Shown here: positions 18,288 through 30,310 of the stretch, piece by piece
How positions within the stretch are numbered: position 1 is the first letter of the stretch
How the letters are laid out: the number at the start of each line of letters is the position of its first letter
DNA from: Cellulomonas sp. ES6
GTDB taxonomy: Bacteria > Actinomycetota > Actinomycetes > Actinomycetales > Cellulomonadaceae
Length of the DNA: 64,000 nucleotides
Assembly: GCF_030053835.1 (NCBI RefSeq)
Contig: NZ_CP125655.1
Span: 186,001 to 250,000 of the forward strand
Direction: 5' to 3'
Program-made: the position numbers and the translations under genes
The notes under the pieces: generated by a model
What the model saw: the letters and a program-made list of their open reading frames with translations, nothing else
The model's database searches: none
Told to the model about the DNA's origin: nothing

Positions 18288-19721
18288 ATGGACCTGTTCG
18301 ACGCGGTGACCTCCACCGCGCAGGGCACCCCCGCGCCGTCCGCGGGGGCGCCGCTCGCCGTGCGGATGCGGCCGAGCAGCCTGGCGGAGGTCGCCGGGCA
18401 GGAGCACCTGCTGGTGCCGGGGTCGCCCCTGCGGCGCCTCGTCGAGGGCGGTGCGGGCGACGCGTCGCGGCGGGCGGCGCCGTCGTCGGTCGTGCTCTGG
18501 GGGCCGCCGGGGACGGGCAAGACGACGCTCGCGTACCTGGTGGCCACGACGTCGGGCCGGCGGTTCGTCGAGCTGTCGGCCGTCACGGCGGGCGTCAAGG
18601 ACGTTCGGCAGGTGGTCGACGACGCGCGCCGCCGCCTGGCCGCGGACGGCTCCGAGACGGTGCTGTTCATCGACGAGGTGCACCGCTTCACGAAGGCGCA
18701 GCAGGACGCGCTGCTGCCGAGCGTCGAGAACCGCTGGGTGACGCTCGTCGCGGCGACGACCGAGAACCCCAGCTTCTCCGTGAACTCGCCGTTGCTGTCG
18801 CGCTCCCTGCTGCTCACGCTGAAGCCGCTCGGCACCGAGGACGTGCGGGCGCTGGTGCGCCGGGCGGTCGTCGACGAGCGCGGGCTCGGCGGCGCCGTGC
18901 GGCTCGAGGAGGAGGCCGAGGAGCACCTGCTGCGGCTCGCGGGCGGCGACGCGCGCAAGGCCCTGACCGTCCTCGAGGCCGCCGCGGGTGCGGCGCTGGC
19001 CGACCGGGACGCGCGCGCGGCCGACCCGGACGCCGACCACGACGGCGAGGACGCGGACGCGCCGGCGGTCGTCGACCTGGCCACGGTCGAGCGCGCGATC
19101 GACGTCGCCGCCGTGCGCTACGACCGGGACGGCGACCAGCACTACGACGTCATCAGCGCGTTCATCAAGTCGGTGCGCGGCTCCGACGTCGACGCGGCCC
19201 TGCACTACCTCGCGCGGATGATCGCCGCGGGGGAGGACCCGCGGTTCATCGCGCGGCGGGTCGTCATCTCCGCCGCCGAGGACGTCGGCATGGCCGACCC
19301 GAGCGCCCTGCAGACCGCCGTCGCCGCCGCGCAGGCCGTGGCGCTGATCGGCATGCCCGAGGCGCGGATCATCCTCGCCGAGGCGGTCGTGCACCTGGCG
19401 ACCGCACCGAAGTCGAACGCGGCCTACACCGGCATCGACGCGGCCCTGGCGGACGTGCGGGCCGGACGGGTCGGCTCCGTGCCCCCGCACCTGCGCGACG
19501 CGCACTACGCCGGAGCCCAGGCGCTCGGCCACGGGAAGGGCTACCTGTACGCCCACGACCACCCGCACGGCATCGCGGCGCAGCAGTACCTGCCGGACGA
19601 CCTGGTCGGCACGCGCTACTACGCGCCGACGGACAACGGCTACGAGCGGCAGGTGGGCGAGCGGCTCGGGCGGATCCGGGCGGTGCTCGACCAGGCGCCC
19701 GCGCCGGAGGGCCACGGCTGA
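18288..19721 (+). CDS. rarA: Replication-associated recombination protein RarA (MgsA)
   Basis: AAA+ ATPase acting at stalled replication forks, cytoplasmic; 477 residues. Walker [10 protein letters not shown] and Walker [10 protein letters not shown] are intact, sensor 1 is seen as AATTENPSF, and the C-terminal tetramerisation domain carries [25 protein letters not shown] and YAHDHPHG. An acidic insert ([10 protein letters not shown]) sits about residue 245. It runs divergently from the MMPL gene and its likely leaderless promoter lies immediately upstream. Adjacent rpsD has its own promoter. Confidence 0.93.
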   Translation: MDLFDAVTSTAQGTPAPSAGAPLAVRMRPSSLAEVAGQEHLLVPGSPLRRLVEGGAGDASRRAAPSSVVLWGPPGTGKTTLAYLVATTSGRRFVELSAVTAGVKDVRQVVDDARRRLAADGSETVLFIDEVHRFTKAQQDALLPSVENRWVTLVAATTENPSFSVNSPLLSRSLLLTLKPLGTEDVRALVRRAVVDERGLGGAVRLEEEAEEHLLRLAGGDARKALTVLEAAAGAALADRDARAADPDADHDGEDADAPAVVDLATVERAIDVAAVRYDRDGDQHYDVISAFIKSVRGSDVDAALHYLARMIAAGEDPRFIARRVVISAAEDVGMADPSALQTAVAAAQAVALIGMPEARIILAEAVVHLATAPKSNAAYTGIDAALADVRAGRVGSVPPHLRDAHYAGAQALGHGKGYLYAHDHPHGIAAQQYLPDDLVGTRYYAPTDNGYERQVGERLGRIRAVLDQAPAPEGHG

Positions 19722-19772
19722 CCCCGGCGCGGTGAGGCGCGGCGACGGTTAGGTGCTGGGCTCCCGACCCGG

Positions 19773-19778
19773 TAGAGT
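19773..19778 (+). promoter_or_regulatory. Probable rpsD -10 box TAGAGT
   Basis: TAGAGT would start the transcript near 19785, giving an untranslated leader of about 143 nt before rpsD. No clear -35 is seen. Confidence 0.45.
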
Positions 19779-19784
19779 CGACCG

Positions 19785-19927
19785 GTCGTCCGGGTTGACC
19801 GGACGCGCCTGGGGCCCTAGCCAGCCACCGCCGCTCCCGAGCGGTTCGGCACGAAGGTCGGCCCCACGCCCGCCGCGGAACCTCCCGCGTCCGGGTGTGC
19901 CGTGAATCGAACGACAGGAAGAACACC
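19785..19927 (+). other. Long untranslated leader of rpsD
   Basis: About 143 nt, no gene. It is GC-rich with short self-complementary stretches such as GGGGCCCTAG near 19811. It ends in AGGAA at 19916-19920, 7 nt from the start codon. S4 represses its own translation in several bacteria, so this could be an S4-responsive leader; I cannot match it to a known structure. Confidence 0.4.
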
Positions 19928-20554
19928 GTGAGCAACGTGACCCGTTCGCGCCGCCAGGTGCGCCTCTCGCGCGCCCTGGGCCTCGCGCTGACGCCGAAGG
20001 CCGTCAAGCACTTCGAGAAGCGCCCCTACCCGCCCGGTGAGCACGGCCGCGCCCGCCGCCGCACCGAGTCGGACTACGCCGTGCGTCTGCGCGAGAAGCA
20101 GCGTCTGCGCGCCCAGTACGCGCTGCGCGAGAAGCAGCTCGCCCGCGCCTACGAGGCCGCCCGCAAGGCCCCGGGCCTGACCGGTGAGGCGCTCGTCGAG
20201 GACCTCGAGACCCGCCTGGACGCGCTGGTGCTCCGCGCCGGCTTCGCCCGCACCATCCTGCAGGCCCGCCAGGTCGTCGTGCACCGCCACGTGCTGGTCG
20301 ACGGCAAGATCGTGGACCGCCCGTCGTTCCGCGTGAAGGAGGGCCAGACCCTCCAGATCAAGCCGAAGTCGCAGACGACGGTCCCGTTCCAGGTGGCCGC
20401 CGCCGGTGCGCACCGCGACGTGCTGCCGGCCGTCCCGGGCTACCTGGACGTGCAGCTCGAGAAGCTCTCGGCCGTGCTGACCCGCCGCCCGAAGCGCGCC
20501 GAGGTGCCGATCACGTGCGAGGTCCAGCTGGTCGTCGAGTACTACGCCCGCTGA
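19928..20554 (+). CDS. rpsD: 30S ribosomal protein S4
   Basis: Primary 16S rRNA-binding protein that nucleates small-subunit assembly; 208 residues. The S4 RNA-binding domain (LETRLDALVLRAGFA, ARQVVVHRHVLVDGKIVD) is clear. The N-terminus has no zinc-binding cysteines, so this is the C-minus form of S4. The GTG at 19928 was chosen for its ribosome site AGGAA 7 nt upstream; an upstream in-frame start at 19895 lacks one. Followed by a strong hairpin. Confidence 0.96.
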   Translation: MSNVTRSRRQVRLSRALGLALTPKAVKHFEKRPYPPGEHGRARRRTESDYAVRLREKQRLRAQYALREKQLARAYEAARKAPGLTGEALVEDLETRLDALVLRAGFARTILQARQVVVHRHVLVDGKIVDRPSFRVKEGQTLQIKPKSQTTVPFQVAAAGAHRDVLPAVPGYLDVQLEKLSAVLTRRPKRAEVPITCEVQLVVEYYAR

Positions 20555-20571
20555 CGCAGCCGCGACACCGA

Positions 20572-20620
20572 CCGCGACGCCCCGCACCGCCCGACAGGGA
20601 CCGTGTGCGGGGCGTCGCGG
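20572..20620 (+). terminator. Perfect 16-bp hairpin after rpsD
   Basis: Arms 20572-20587 and 20605-20620 are perfect complements around a 17-nt loop, 18 nt past the rpsD stop. No T-run follows. Confidence 0.75.
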
Positions 20621-20648
20621 CCGTCCCGGGCCGCCGCGCCGCTCCCGG

Positions 20649-20654
20649 TAGGGT
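20649..20654 (+). promoter_or_regulatory. Probable -10 box TAGGGT for the DUF948 gene
   Basis: TAGGGT places a start near 20661 and a leader of about 40 nt with a purine-rich AGAAGGG ribosome site before the ATG at 20700. Confidence 0.45.
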
Positions 20655-20699
20655 TCCGGTGACGCCGCACGGCGACGACACGACGCAGAAGGGCTGGCC

Positions 20700-21062
20700 A
20701 TGCTGGGAGACATCGCGGGGCTGATCGCGGCCATCGCCTTCGTGCTGCTGGTCGGCGCGCTCGCCGTGCCGCTGGTGAAGCTCGGCCGGGTGCTGGACGA
20801 GACCCGCACGTCCGTCCGGGAGATCACCGAGCACACCGTGCCGATCCTCGACGAGGCGGCGACGACCGTGTCGGCGACCAACACCCAGCTCGAGCGCGTG
20901 GACGCGATCACGACCTCCGCGGCGCAGGTCACGCAGAACGTCTCGGCGCTCACCTCGCTGTTCGCCGCGACCGTCGGCGGGCCGATGATCAAGGTCGCGG
21001 CCTTCAGCTACGGCGTCCGGCGCGCCCTGTCGGGGCTCGGCAAGGGCCGGTCGGCGCGATGA
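20700..21062 (+). CDS. DUF948 membrane protein
   Basis: 120 residues: one N-terminal membrane helix (IAGLIAAIAFVLLVGALAVPL), then a long amphipathic helical region with heptad character (VLDETRTSVREITEHTVPILDEAATTVSATN split over residues 31-61). This is the DUF948 pattern, often seen near alaS in actinobacteria and likened to methyl-accepting/coiled-coil proteins; function unknown. The stop overlaps the next ATG (ATGA). Confidence 0.8.
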   Translation: MLGDIAGLIAAIAFVLLVGALAVPLVKLGRVLDETRTSVREITEHTVPILDEAATTVSATNTQLERVDAITTSAAQVTQNVSALTSLFAATVGGPMIKVAAFSYGVRRALSGLGKGRSAR

Positions 21063-21541
21063 GACGGCTGTTCTGGGTCGGCGTCGGGGCGGCCGTGGCC
21101 GTCGCCGGTGCGCGCCGCCTGGGGCTGCTCGACACCCCGGTGGCCGCGCGCGGGGCGACCCCCGCCGCGGACGGCTCCCTGGGGGCCGCCGCCCTGGCGG
21201 CCCAGGCCGCGCGCACCGCCTTCCGGGCCGGGGCGACCACCGCCGGCGCGGTCCGCTCGCTCGCGGACGCCCGGCGGGAGCTGCGGGCCGGTATGGCGGA
21301 GCGCGAGGCGCAGCTGCGGCACGACCTCGTCGGCGACGTGGACGTGGACGCCCTGCGGGCCGAGCGCGCCGCGCGGCGCGCGACCACGCCGGACGACGGC
21401 GGTGCCGTGCCGCCGGCCTGGCACCACGACCCCGAGGCCCGGTCGGCCGCCCGTGAGGCCCGTGCCCGCCGCGGCTGGGCCGACGAGCCCACCGAGGACC
21501 CGGAGGACGAGGACGGCGACGTGCCGTACTCGTTCTACTGA
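21059..21541 (+). CDS. Small membrane-associated protein (DUF6167-like)
   Basis: 160 residues. A weak N-terminal hydrophobic stretch (LFWVGVGAAVAVAGARRLGLL) is followed by an Ala/Arg-rich helical region and a very acidic tail (EDPEDEDGDVPYSFY). Position between a DUF948 gene and alaS suggests the DUF6167 group, named from memory. ATG at 21059 is coupled to the DUF948 stop. Role unknown; possibly works with DUF948 at the membrane. Confidence 0.65.
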   Translation: MRRLFWVGVGAAVAVAGARRLGLLDTPVAARGATPAADGSLGAAALAAQAARTAFRAGATTAGAVRSLADARRELRAGMAEREAQLRHDLVGDVDVDALRAERAARRATTPDDGGAVPPAWHHDPEARSAAREARARRGWADEPTEDPEDEDGDVPYSFY

Positions 21542-21559
21542 CGACGGCCCGCAGCCGCC

Positions 21560-21565
21560 TAGGCT
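21560..21565 (+). promoter_or_regulatory. Probable alaS -10 box TAGGCT
   Basis: TAGGCT would start transcription near 21572, giving an 85-90 nt leader ending with AGAGGACACC before the alaS ATG. Confidence 0.45.
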
Positions 21566-21660
21566 GCTCCCCGGCCGGACGGGAACACCCCGGGCCGGCG
21601 CGACGCTGAGCACGACAGCGGCGGGACGCGGTCCCGCCCACCGACACTGCAGAGGACACC

Positions 21661-24357
<2,697 letters not shown>

Positions 24358-24425
24358 GCGGGGCGGCCGGCGCGCACGGCTCGGGCCGCGCGCCGGGGGA
24401 CGACGGGGTCCCGGACGCCGACGCG

Positions 24426-24989
24426 GTGGTCCGGGGCGCGCGCCTGGCCGTCGACGTGGGCTCCGTGCGGGTGGGCCTGGCGGCGAGCGACCCGGACGGC
24501 CTGGTCGCCACGCCGGTCGCCACGCTCGCGCGCGACACGCGCCGCCCCGCACCCCGTGACCTGCCCCTCGACGTCGCGCAGGTCGCCGCCGAGGTGGCCG
24601 AGCGGTCCGCCGCCGCGGTCTACGTGGGCCTCCCGCGGCACCTGTCCGGTGCGGAGGGCGCTGCGGCGGAGGCCGCGCGCGCGTACGCTGGGACGCTGGC
24701 GACGGCTGTCGCACCGGTCCCGGTGCGGCTGGTCGACGAGCGGATGAGCACCGTGAGTGCCCACCAGGCGCTCCACGCGTCAGGCCGGTCGGGTCGTCGG
24801 CATCGAGCGGTGGTCGACCAGGCGGCCGCCGTGGTCATCCTGCAGACCGCGTTGGATGCGGAGCGTTCCTCGGGCCGCCGGCCCGGCGAGCGGGTCACGG
24901 CGACCCGCCCGCAGGTCGCCCCGGGTCCGCGCCAGGGGGGTCTGGGGGACGCAGGTCAGGCAGGACACACCGAAGGGACAGCCGAGTGA
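24426..24989 (+). CDS. ruvX: Holliday junction resolvase-like protein RuvX/YqgF
   Basis: 187 residues. RNase-H-like fold with LAVDVGSVRVGLAASDPDG near residue 8, VYVGLPRHLSG, and DERMSTVSAHQAL. YqgF proteins process RNA and/or Holliday junctions; the acidic residues needed for nuclease activity (Asp in DVG, Glu in DERMS, Asp in VVDQAAA) are present. The C-terminal 30 residues are a basic/Gly tail beyond the usual length of about 150. The GTG at 24426 is the first possible start. Its stop overlaps mltG (GTGA). Confidence 0.88.
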   Translation: MVRGARLAVDVGSVRVGLAASDPDGLVATPVATLARDTRRPAPRDLPLDVAQVAAEVAERSAAAVYVGLPRHLSGAEGAAAEAARAYAGTLATAVAPVPVRLVDERMSTVSAHQALHASGRSGRRHRAVVDQAAAVVILQTALDAERSSGRRPGERVTATRPQVAPGPRQGGLGDAGQAGHTEGTAE

Positions 24990-26149
24990 GCGACCTCTTC
25001 CTCGGGGCTCCGGAGCAGGAGCACGGCGAGGCACCCCAGCCCTCGCGGCGCTCGCGCCGGGACACGAAGGAGCAGCAGGTCCGGCAGCGCAAGACGCGCC
25101 GCCGGCGCTCCGTCGTCGTCCTCGTGCTCGCCCTGGCCCTCGTCGGCGGCGCGGCGTTCGTGGTCTGGAGCGTGGTCGGCGGGCTGTTCTCCGGCGACGA
25201 CGGCGAGCAGACCGTCCAGGACTACCCGGGCCCCGGCAGCGGCGAGGTCCAGGTGACCGTCGCGACGGGCGACACCGGCGGTGCGATCGGGCAGACCCTG
25301 GCCGAGGCCGGCGTGGTCGCGACCGCGCGCGCGTTCTCCGACGCGTACGCGACGAACCCGAACGCGCAGTCGATCCAGCCGGGCACCTACGCGCTGCAGT
25401 TCGAGATGAAGGCGAGCGACGCCGTCAACGCGCTGCTCGACGCGGAGAACCGCGTGTCCAACCGGGTGACGATCCCCGAGGGCTACACCGCGAAGCAGAT
25501 CTACCAGCGCGTGTACGAGATCACGACCATCCCCGTCGAGGACCTGGAGGCCGCCGCGGCCGACACGGCGGCGATCGGCCTGCCGGCGGAGGCGAACGGC
25601 AACGTCGAGGGCTGGCTGTTCCCCGCGACCTACGAGATCGAGCCCGGCACGAGCGCCACCGAGGTGCTGTCGCAGATGGTGGAGCGCACCGTCGCGGTGC
25701 TCACCGAGAAGCAGGTCCCGCAGGACCAGTGGGAGACGGTGCTGAACAAGGCGTCGATCGTCGAGCGCGAGGGCAAGCTCGACGAGGACCGGCCGAAGAT
25801 GGCCCGCGCGATCCAGAACCGGCTCGACATCGAGATGCCGCTGCAGATCGACGCGATCGTGGCGTACGGGCTCGGCAAGTCCGGCGCGGAGCTGACGTAC
25901 GCCGACACCCGCGACGCCCAGCCGCCGTACAACCCGTACAACTCGTACAAGGTGTACGGGCTGCCCCCGACTCCCATCGCCTCGCCCGGCGAGGTCTCGA
26001 TCGACGCGGTGCTGCACCCCGCCGACGGCCCGTGGCTCTACTGGGCGACGGTGAACCTGGACACCGGCGAGACCAAGTTCTCGGAGACGTTCGCGGAGCA
26101 CCAGACCTACGTGGACCAGCTGCGGGAGTGGCAGGCCGCGAACCAGTGA
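24986..26149 (+). CDS. mltG: Endolytic murein transglycosylase MltG
   Basis: 387 residues. A basic cytoplasmic N-terminus, one membrane helix at about 42-66 (SVVVLVLALALVGGAAFVVW), then an extracytoplasmic YceG domain. The catalytic Glu lies in LNKASIVEREGK at about 260, and the family motifs GWLFPATYEI and YNPYNSYKVYGLPPTPI are intact. MltG cuts nascent glycan strands and sets their length during cell-wall growth. Middle gene of ruvX-mltG-aroE; both junctions are 4-base overlaps. Confidence 0.93.
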   Translation: MSDLFLGAPEQEHGEAPQPSRRSRRDTKEQQVRQRKTRRRRSVVVLVLALALVGGAAFVVWSVVGGLFSGDDGEQTVQDYPGPGSGEVQVTVATGDTGGAIGQTLAEAGVVATARAFSDAYATNPNAQSIQPGTYALQFEMKASDAVNALLDAENRVSNRVTIPEGYTAKQIYQRVYEITTIPVEDLEAAAADTAAIGLPAEANGNVEGWLFPATYEIEPGTSATEVLSQMVERTVAVLTEKQVPQDQWETVLNKASIVEREGKLDEDRPKMARAIQNRLDIEMPLQIDAIVAYGLGKSGAELTYADTRDAQPPYNPYNSYKVYGLPPTPIASPGEVSIDAVLHPADGPWLYWATVNLDTGETKFSETFAEHQTYVDQLREWQAANQ

Positions 26150-27039
26150 CGACCGCCCCCCGCCGGGCGGCCGTGCTGGGCCACCCGGTCGCGCACTCGC
26201 TGTCGCCCCGGCTGCACCGTGCCGCGTACGCGGCGCTCGGCCTCGACGGCTGGCGGTACGACGCGGTCGACGTCACCGAGGACGCCCTGCCCGGCTTCGT
26301 CGCGGCGCTCGACGACAGCTGGGCCGGGCTCAGCGTGACGATGCCGCTGAAGCACGCCGTCATGCCGCTGCTCGACCACGTCGAGCCGCTCGCGGGCGTG
26401 GTCGGGGCGGTCAACACCGTGCTCGTGCAGCCCGGGGGCCGGCGTCCGGTGCTCACGGGCGCGAACACGGACGTGCACGGCATCGTCGCGGCGCTCGCCG
26501 AGGGGCTCGCGGTGCGCGGGCGGGCGGCGACCCCGCCGGCCGGAGGGCGCACCGCGGTCGTCCTCGGGGCGGGCGCCACCGCCGCGTCGGCGCTGGCCGC
26601 CCTCGCGGAGCTCGGCTGCACCACGCCGGTCGTGCTCGTGCGCTCGGTGGGTCGCACCGGCGGGCTCGCGCGGGCGGCGCACCGGATGGGCGTGGAACCG
26701 GTGCTGCGACCCCTCGCGGAGGCCTCCGCCGCCCTGGCGCGGGCGGACCTCGTGGTGTCGACGCTGCCGCCGCACGCCGCGGACGGCCTGGCGGCGGAGC
26801 TCGCGGGCGGCGGTGCGGGTGCCGTCGCCGCGCCCGGCGTGCTGCTCGACGTCGCGTACGACCCGCGGCGCACCGCGCTGGCCGCCGCGTGGGAGTCCGC
26901 GGGGGGCGTCGCCGTCGCGGGGGAGCGGATGCTGCTGCACCAGGCCGTCGAGCAGGTGCGCCTCATGACCGGACGCCCCGGGCCGCTCGACGCGATGGAC
27001 GCCGCGCTCGGCGAGGCCCTCGAGGCGCCCGCGGGCTGA
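26146..27039 (+). CDS. aroE: Shikimate dehydrogenase
   Basis: Reduces 3-dehydroshikimate to shikimate with NADPH; 297 residues. Substrate motifs SLSPRLHRAAY and SVTMPLKHAV (catalytic Lys) and GANTDVHG (catalytic Asp) are present; the dinucleotide-binding turn reads VLGAGATA. GTG at 26146 overlaps the mltG stop. The other chorismate genes aroC, aroK and aroB lie 11.6 kb downstream, separated by the pilus locus. Confidence 0.92.
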   Translation: MTTAPRRAAVLGHPVAHSLSPRLHRAAYAALGLDGWRYDAVDVTEDALPGFVAALDDSWAGLSVTMPLKHAVMPLLDHVEPLAGVVGAVNTVLVQPGGRRPVLTGANTDVHGIVAALAEGLAVRGRAATPPAGGRTAVVLGAGATAASALAALAELGCTTPVVLVRSVGRTGGLARAAHRMGVEPVLRPLAEASAALARADLVVSTLPPHAADGLAAELAGGGAGAVAAPGVLLDVAYDPRRTALAAAWESAGGVAVAGERMLLHQAVEQVRLMTGRPGPLDAMDAALGEALEAPAG

Positions 27040-27156
27040 GCCGCCCGGGTCCCCGGCGTGCCGGTGGCCGGCGGTCCCTCATCTCCCCCCGCCCTCCTGC
27101 CGATGGTCCCTTCGGGGCGGGTGCACGGGCCGGCCCCGGGGACGAAGGGACACGGG

Positions 27157-28830
27157 GTGAAGCAGCTCGGCGAGATCCTGCTGGACGAGGGGCTGGTCAC
27201 CGAGGCGCAGCTCATGGCCGCGCTGGACGAGCAGCTGGTGCGCGGCCAGTCGCTCGGGCGGACGCTGGTGGAGATCGGCGTGCTCACCGAGGGCCAGCTC
27301 GTGGCGGCGCTCGCGCGGCAGGTCGGCATGGCGTTCGTCGACCTCGACGACTACCCGGTGGACCGCGCCGCGGTGTCCATGGTCCCGGCCGCGCTGTGCC
27401 GGCGGTACACCGTGCTGCCCGTCGCGTTCCAGGACGGTGCGCTGGTGCTGGCCACCGCGGACCCCGGCAACGTCGTCGCCGTCGACGACGTGCGGACGGT
27501 GTCCGGGATGACGGTGCTGCCGATCGTCGCGACGTTCGAGAACCTCACGCGGGCGATCGACCGGTTCTGCCGGGCCGACGGCGAGATGGAGGACCTGTCC
27601 TCCGCGTTCGAGGAGGAGCAGGCGCCGCAGGACGTCGACCTGTCGCGGGTCGGCGACGTCGTCGAGGACGACGCCCCGATCGTCCGGTACGTGAACCTGC
27701 TCGTCACGCAGGCGATCTCCGACCGGGCGTCGGACATCCACATCGAGCCCACCGAGCACGACCTGCGCGTCCGGTACCGCATCGACGGTGTGCTCCACGA
27801 GATGCAGCGCTCACCGAAGCAGATCCAGGGCGGTGTCATCTCCCGCGTCAAGATCCTGTCGGACATCGACATCGCCGAGCGGCGCAAGCCGCAGGACGGC
27901 CGCATGTCGGTGACGCACAACGGCCGCAAGATCGACCTCCGCGTCGCGACGCTGCCCACCGTGTGGGGCGAGAAGATCGTCATGCGCATCCTCGACAACT
28001 CGACGGCGTCGCTCGACCTGCGTGACCTCGCGTTCCTCGAGCACAACTACGCCACCTACCGCGAGGCGTACACCAAGCCCTACGGCATGATCCTCGTCAC
28101 CGGCCCCACCGGTTCGGGCAAGTCCACGACGCTGTACGCGACGCTGAACGCCGTCTCCCGTCCCGAGATCAACGTCATCACCGTCGAGGACCCGGTCGAG
28201 TACCGCCTCGCCGGCATCAACCAGGTGCAGGTCAACCCGAAGGCCGGCCTCACGTTCGCCGGCGCGCTGCGCTCGATCCTGCGGTCCGACCCCGACGTCG
28301 TCCTGCTCGGCGAGATCCGCGACCACGAGACCGCGCAGATCGCCATCGAGGCGGCCCTCACCGGCCACCTCGTCCTGTCGACGCTGCACACCAACGACGC
28401 GCCGTCCGCGGTGACACGGCTCGTGGAGATGGGCATCGAGCCGTTCCTCGTCGGGTCGGCGCTGGACGCCGTCGTCGCCCAGCGGCTCGCGCGCCGGCTG
28501 TGCGACAAGTGCAAGGAGCCCTACCTGCCCACCGAGACGGAGCTCATCTCGGCGCGGTTCCCGTGGGTGCCCGGGGAGACGCTGCCCGAGCTGTTCCGGC
28601 CCGAGGGGTGCGTCGCGTGCTCCCGGACCGGGTACCGGGGGCGCATCGCGCTGCACGAGGTCATGCGCGTCACCGAGGACATCGAGCGGCATGCTGTCGC
28701 GCGGTCGTCGTCCGCCGAGATCGCGGCGACGGCGCGGGCCCAGGGCATGATCACGCTGCGCGACGACGGGTGGCAGAAGGTCGCGCTGGGGCAGACCTCG
28801 ATCGAGGAGATCCTGCGGGTGGTCGCGTGA
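27157..28830 (+). CDS. pilB: Type IV pilus assembly ATPase PilB
   Basis: Extension motor for pilus polymerisation, cytoplasmic; 557 residues. N-terminal GspE/MshEN domain (LGEILLDEGLVTEAQL), then the secretion ATPase core: Walker A GPTGSGKST at about 315, an Asp box, Walker B VVLLGEIRD at about 379, a His box (GHLVLSTLHT), and the zinc tetracysteine CDKC/CVAC at about 448 and 484. GTG at 27157 follows AAGGGA by 6 nt. First gene of the pilus locus, 117 bp after aroE. Confidence 0.92.
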   Translation: MKQLGEILLDEGLVTEAQLMAALDEQLVRGQSLGRTLVEIGVLTEGQLVAALARQVGMAFVDLDDYPVDRAAVSMVPAALCRRYTVLPVAFQDGALVLATADPGNVVAVDDVRTVSGMTVLPIVATFENLTRAIDRFCRADGEMEDLSSAFEEEQAPQDVDLSRVGDVVEDDAPIVRYVNLLVTQAISDRASDIHIEPTEHDLRVRYRIDGVLHEMQRSPKQIQGGVISRVKILSDIDIAERRKPQDGRMSVTHNGRKIDLRVATLPTVWGEKIVMRILDNSTASLDLRDLAFLEHNYATYREAYTKPYGMILVTGPTGSGKSTTLYATLNAVSRPEINVITVEDPVEYRLAGINQVQVNPKAGLTFAGALRSILRSDPDVVLLGEIRDHETAQIAIEAALTGHLVLSTLHTNDAPSAVTRLVEMGIEPFLVGSALDAVVAQRLARRLCDKCKEPYLPTETELISARFPWVPGETLPELFRPEGCVACSRTGYRGRIALHEVMRVTEDIERHAVARSSSAEIAATARAQGMITLRDDGWQKVALGQTSIEEILRVVA

Positions 28831-28933
28831 ACGGGTGCACCTGCGCCTCGGGGCTCAAGTGGTCGTGGGCCGGCGCCGATGAGGTCAGTCGGCGCGATCG
28901 CGTCGCGCGTGGGTGCACGAGAGGGGTCCGAGG

Positions 28934-30310
28934 GTGACCGAGTCCAGCGGGGCCGTGCCGGGGGTCGGCGACCCGTACGCGGGGCAGACCCACCAGTCTC
29001 CGGGGTACGCCGCGCCGTCGCCGATGTCACGGGCTGCGGTGTCCGGGGCGCACGCACCCACGGCAGTGCCGCGGGCAGCGGCGGAGCCCGCCCCGACGCG
29101 GGCCGCTCTGCGGGGTGGCAGCGGGCGCGCGTCGATGGGCATCCAGCGCGTCGACGGCGACCTGGATCTCGACGGAGCGCTGGCGGCGATGGTGCAAGCT
29201 GGCGCATCGGACCTGCATCTCACCTCGGGCGCGGCACCGACGATCCGGCTCGCAGGTGCCCTGCAGCCCCTCGAGGGCTTCGGCGGCCTGGAGGCCGAGT
29301 CGCTGCGCCGCACGCTGTACTCGGTCCTGACCCAGAAGCAGCGCGAGAAGTTCGAGGCCGACCTCGAGCTCGACATGTCGTACTCCGTACGAGGGCTCGC
29401 CCGCTTCCGGGTCAACCTGTACCAGCAGCGTGAGTCGCTCGGCGCCGCCTTCCGCGTCATCCCGTACGAGATCAAGCCGCTCGAACAGCTCGGCGTCCCG
29501 CCCGTGGTGGCGAACTTCGCCGGTCTGCCCCGTGGGCTCGTGCTGGTCACCGGGCCGACAGGCTCCGGCAAGTCCACCACGCTCGCTGCCATCATCGATC
29601 TGGCGAACCGGACCCGAGCCGACCACATCATGACGGTGGAAGACCCCATCGAGTTCCTCCACCGGCACAAGCGATCGCTCATCAACCAGCGTGAGGTGGG
29701 ACAGGACACGCACTCGTTCGCGTCGGCGCTGAAGCACGTGCTCCGGCAGGACCCGGACATCATCCTCGTCGGGGAGCTGCGGGACCTGGAGACGATCTCG
29801 GTTGCTCTCACCGCGGCCGAGACCGGCCACCTCGTGTTCGCAACTCTCCACACGCAGGACGCTGCTCAGACCATCGACCGCATCATCGACGTGTTCCCGG
29901 CCCACCAGCAGGCGCAGGTGCGGACCCAGCTCGCCGGCGCGCTCCAGGGCGTGGTGTGCCAGACGCTGTGCAAGCGCTCCGATGCGCAGGCGCGGGTGGT
30001 CGCGACGGAGGTCCTGATCGCCACGTCCGCCGTGCGGAACCTGATCCGCGAGGGCAAGACGCACCAGATCTACTCCGCGATGCAGGCCGGTGCGCAGCAG
30101 GGCATGCACACGCTCGACCAGCACCTGGCGGAGCTGGTGAAGCAGGGACGGATCTCCTACGAGACCGGCCTGGAGAAGAGCCACCACAGCGAGGACTTCA
30201 ACCGCCTGACCGGGAGGTTCTCGGGCGGTGTCCAGGGATCGGCAACCGTGCGCGCGGACGCGCCCGTGTTCGGTTCCCCGGTCTACGGGGTCGGGGGAGG
30301 TGCCTTCTGA
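28934..30310 (+). CDS. pilT: Pilus retraction ATPase PilT with N-terminal extension
   Basis: 458 residues, about 75-100 longer than typical PilT. The first 70 or so are a Pro/Ala/Ser-rich disordered segment, and the C-terminus ends in a Gly-rich tail. The core has ASDLHLTSG, Walker A GPTGSGKSTT at about 206, Walker B DIILVGELRD, the His box ETGHLVFATLHT and the retraction motif region AIRNLI-like (SAVRNLIREGK). It should depolymerise pili to power twitching or DNA uptake. GTG at 28934 with GAGAGGGG upstream; its stop overlaps pilC (TGATG). Confidence 0.9.
   Translation: MTESSGAVPGVGDPYAGQTHQSPGYAAPSPMSRAAVSGAHAPTAVPRAAAEPAPTRAALRGGSGRASMGIQRVDGDLDLDGALAAMVQAGASDLHLTSGAAPTIRLAGALQPLEGFGGLEAESLRRTLYSVLTQKQREKFEADLELDMSYSVRGLARFRVNLYQQRESLGAAFRVIPYEIKPLEQLGVPPVVANFAGLPRGLVLVTGPTGSGKSTTLAAIIDLANRTRADHIMTVEDPIEFLHRHKRSLINQREVGQDTHSFASALKHVLRQDPDIILVGELRDLETISVALTAAETGHLVFATLHTQDAAQTIDRIIDVFPAHQQAQVRTQLAGALQGVVCQTLCKRSDAQARVVATEVLIATSAVRNLIREGKTHQIYSAMQAGAQQGMHTLDQHLAELVKQGRISYETGLEKSHHSEDFNRLTGRFSGGVQGSATVRADAPVFGSPVYGVGGGAF

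Noticed and set aside
15794..19084. Very long minus-strand open frame (over 1000 codons) across the MMPL gene and rarA
   Set aside because: It is the out-of-frame shadow of GC-rich genes: low-complexity Arg/Ala/Gly composition with no domain, and it contradicts the well-supported MMPL and rarA frames.
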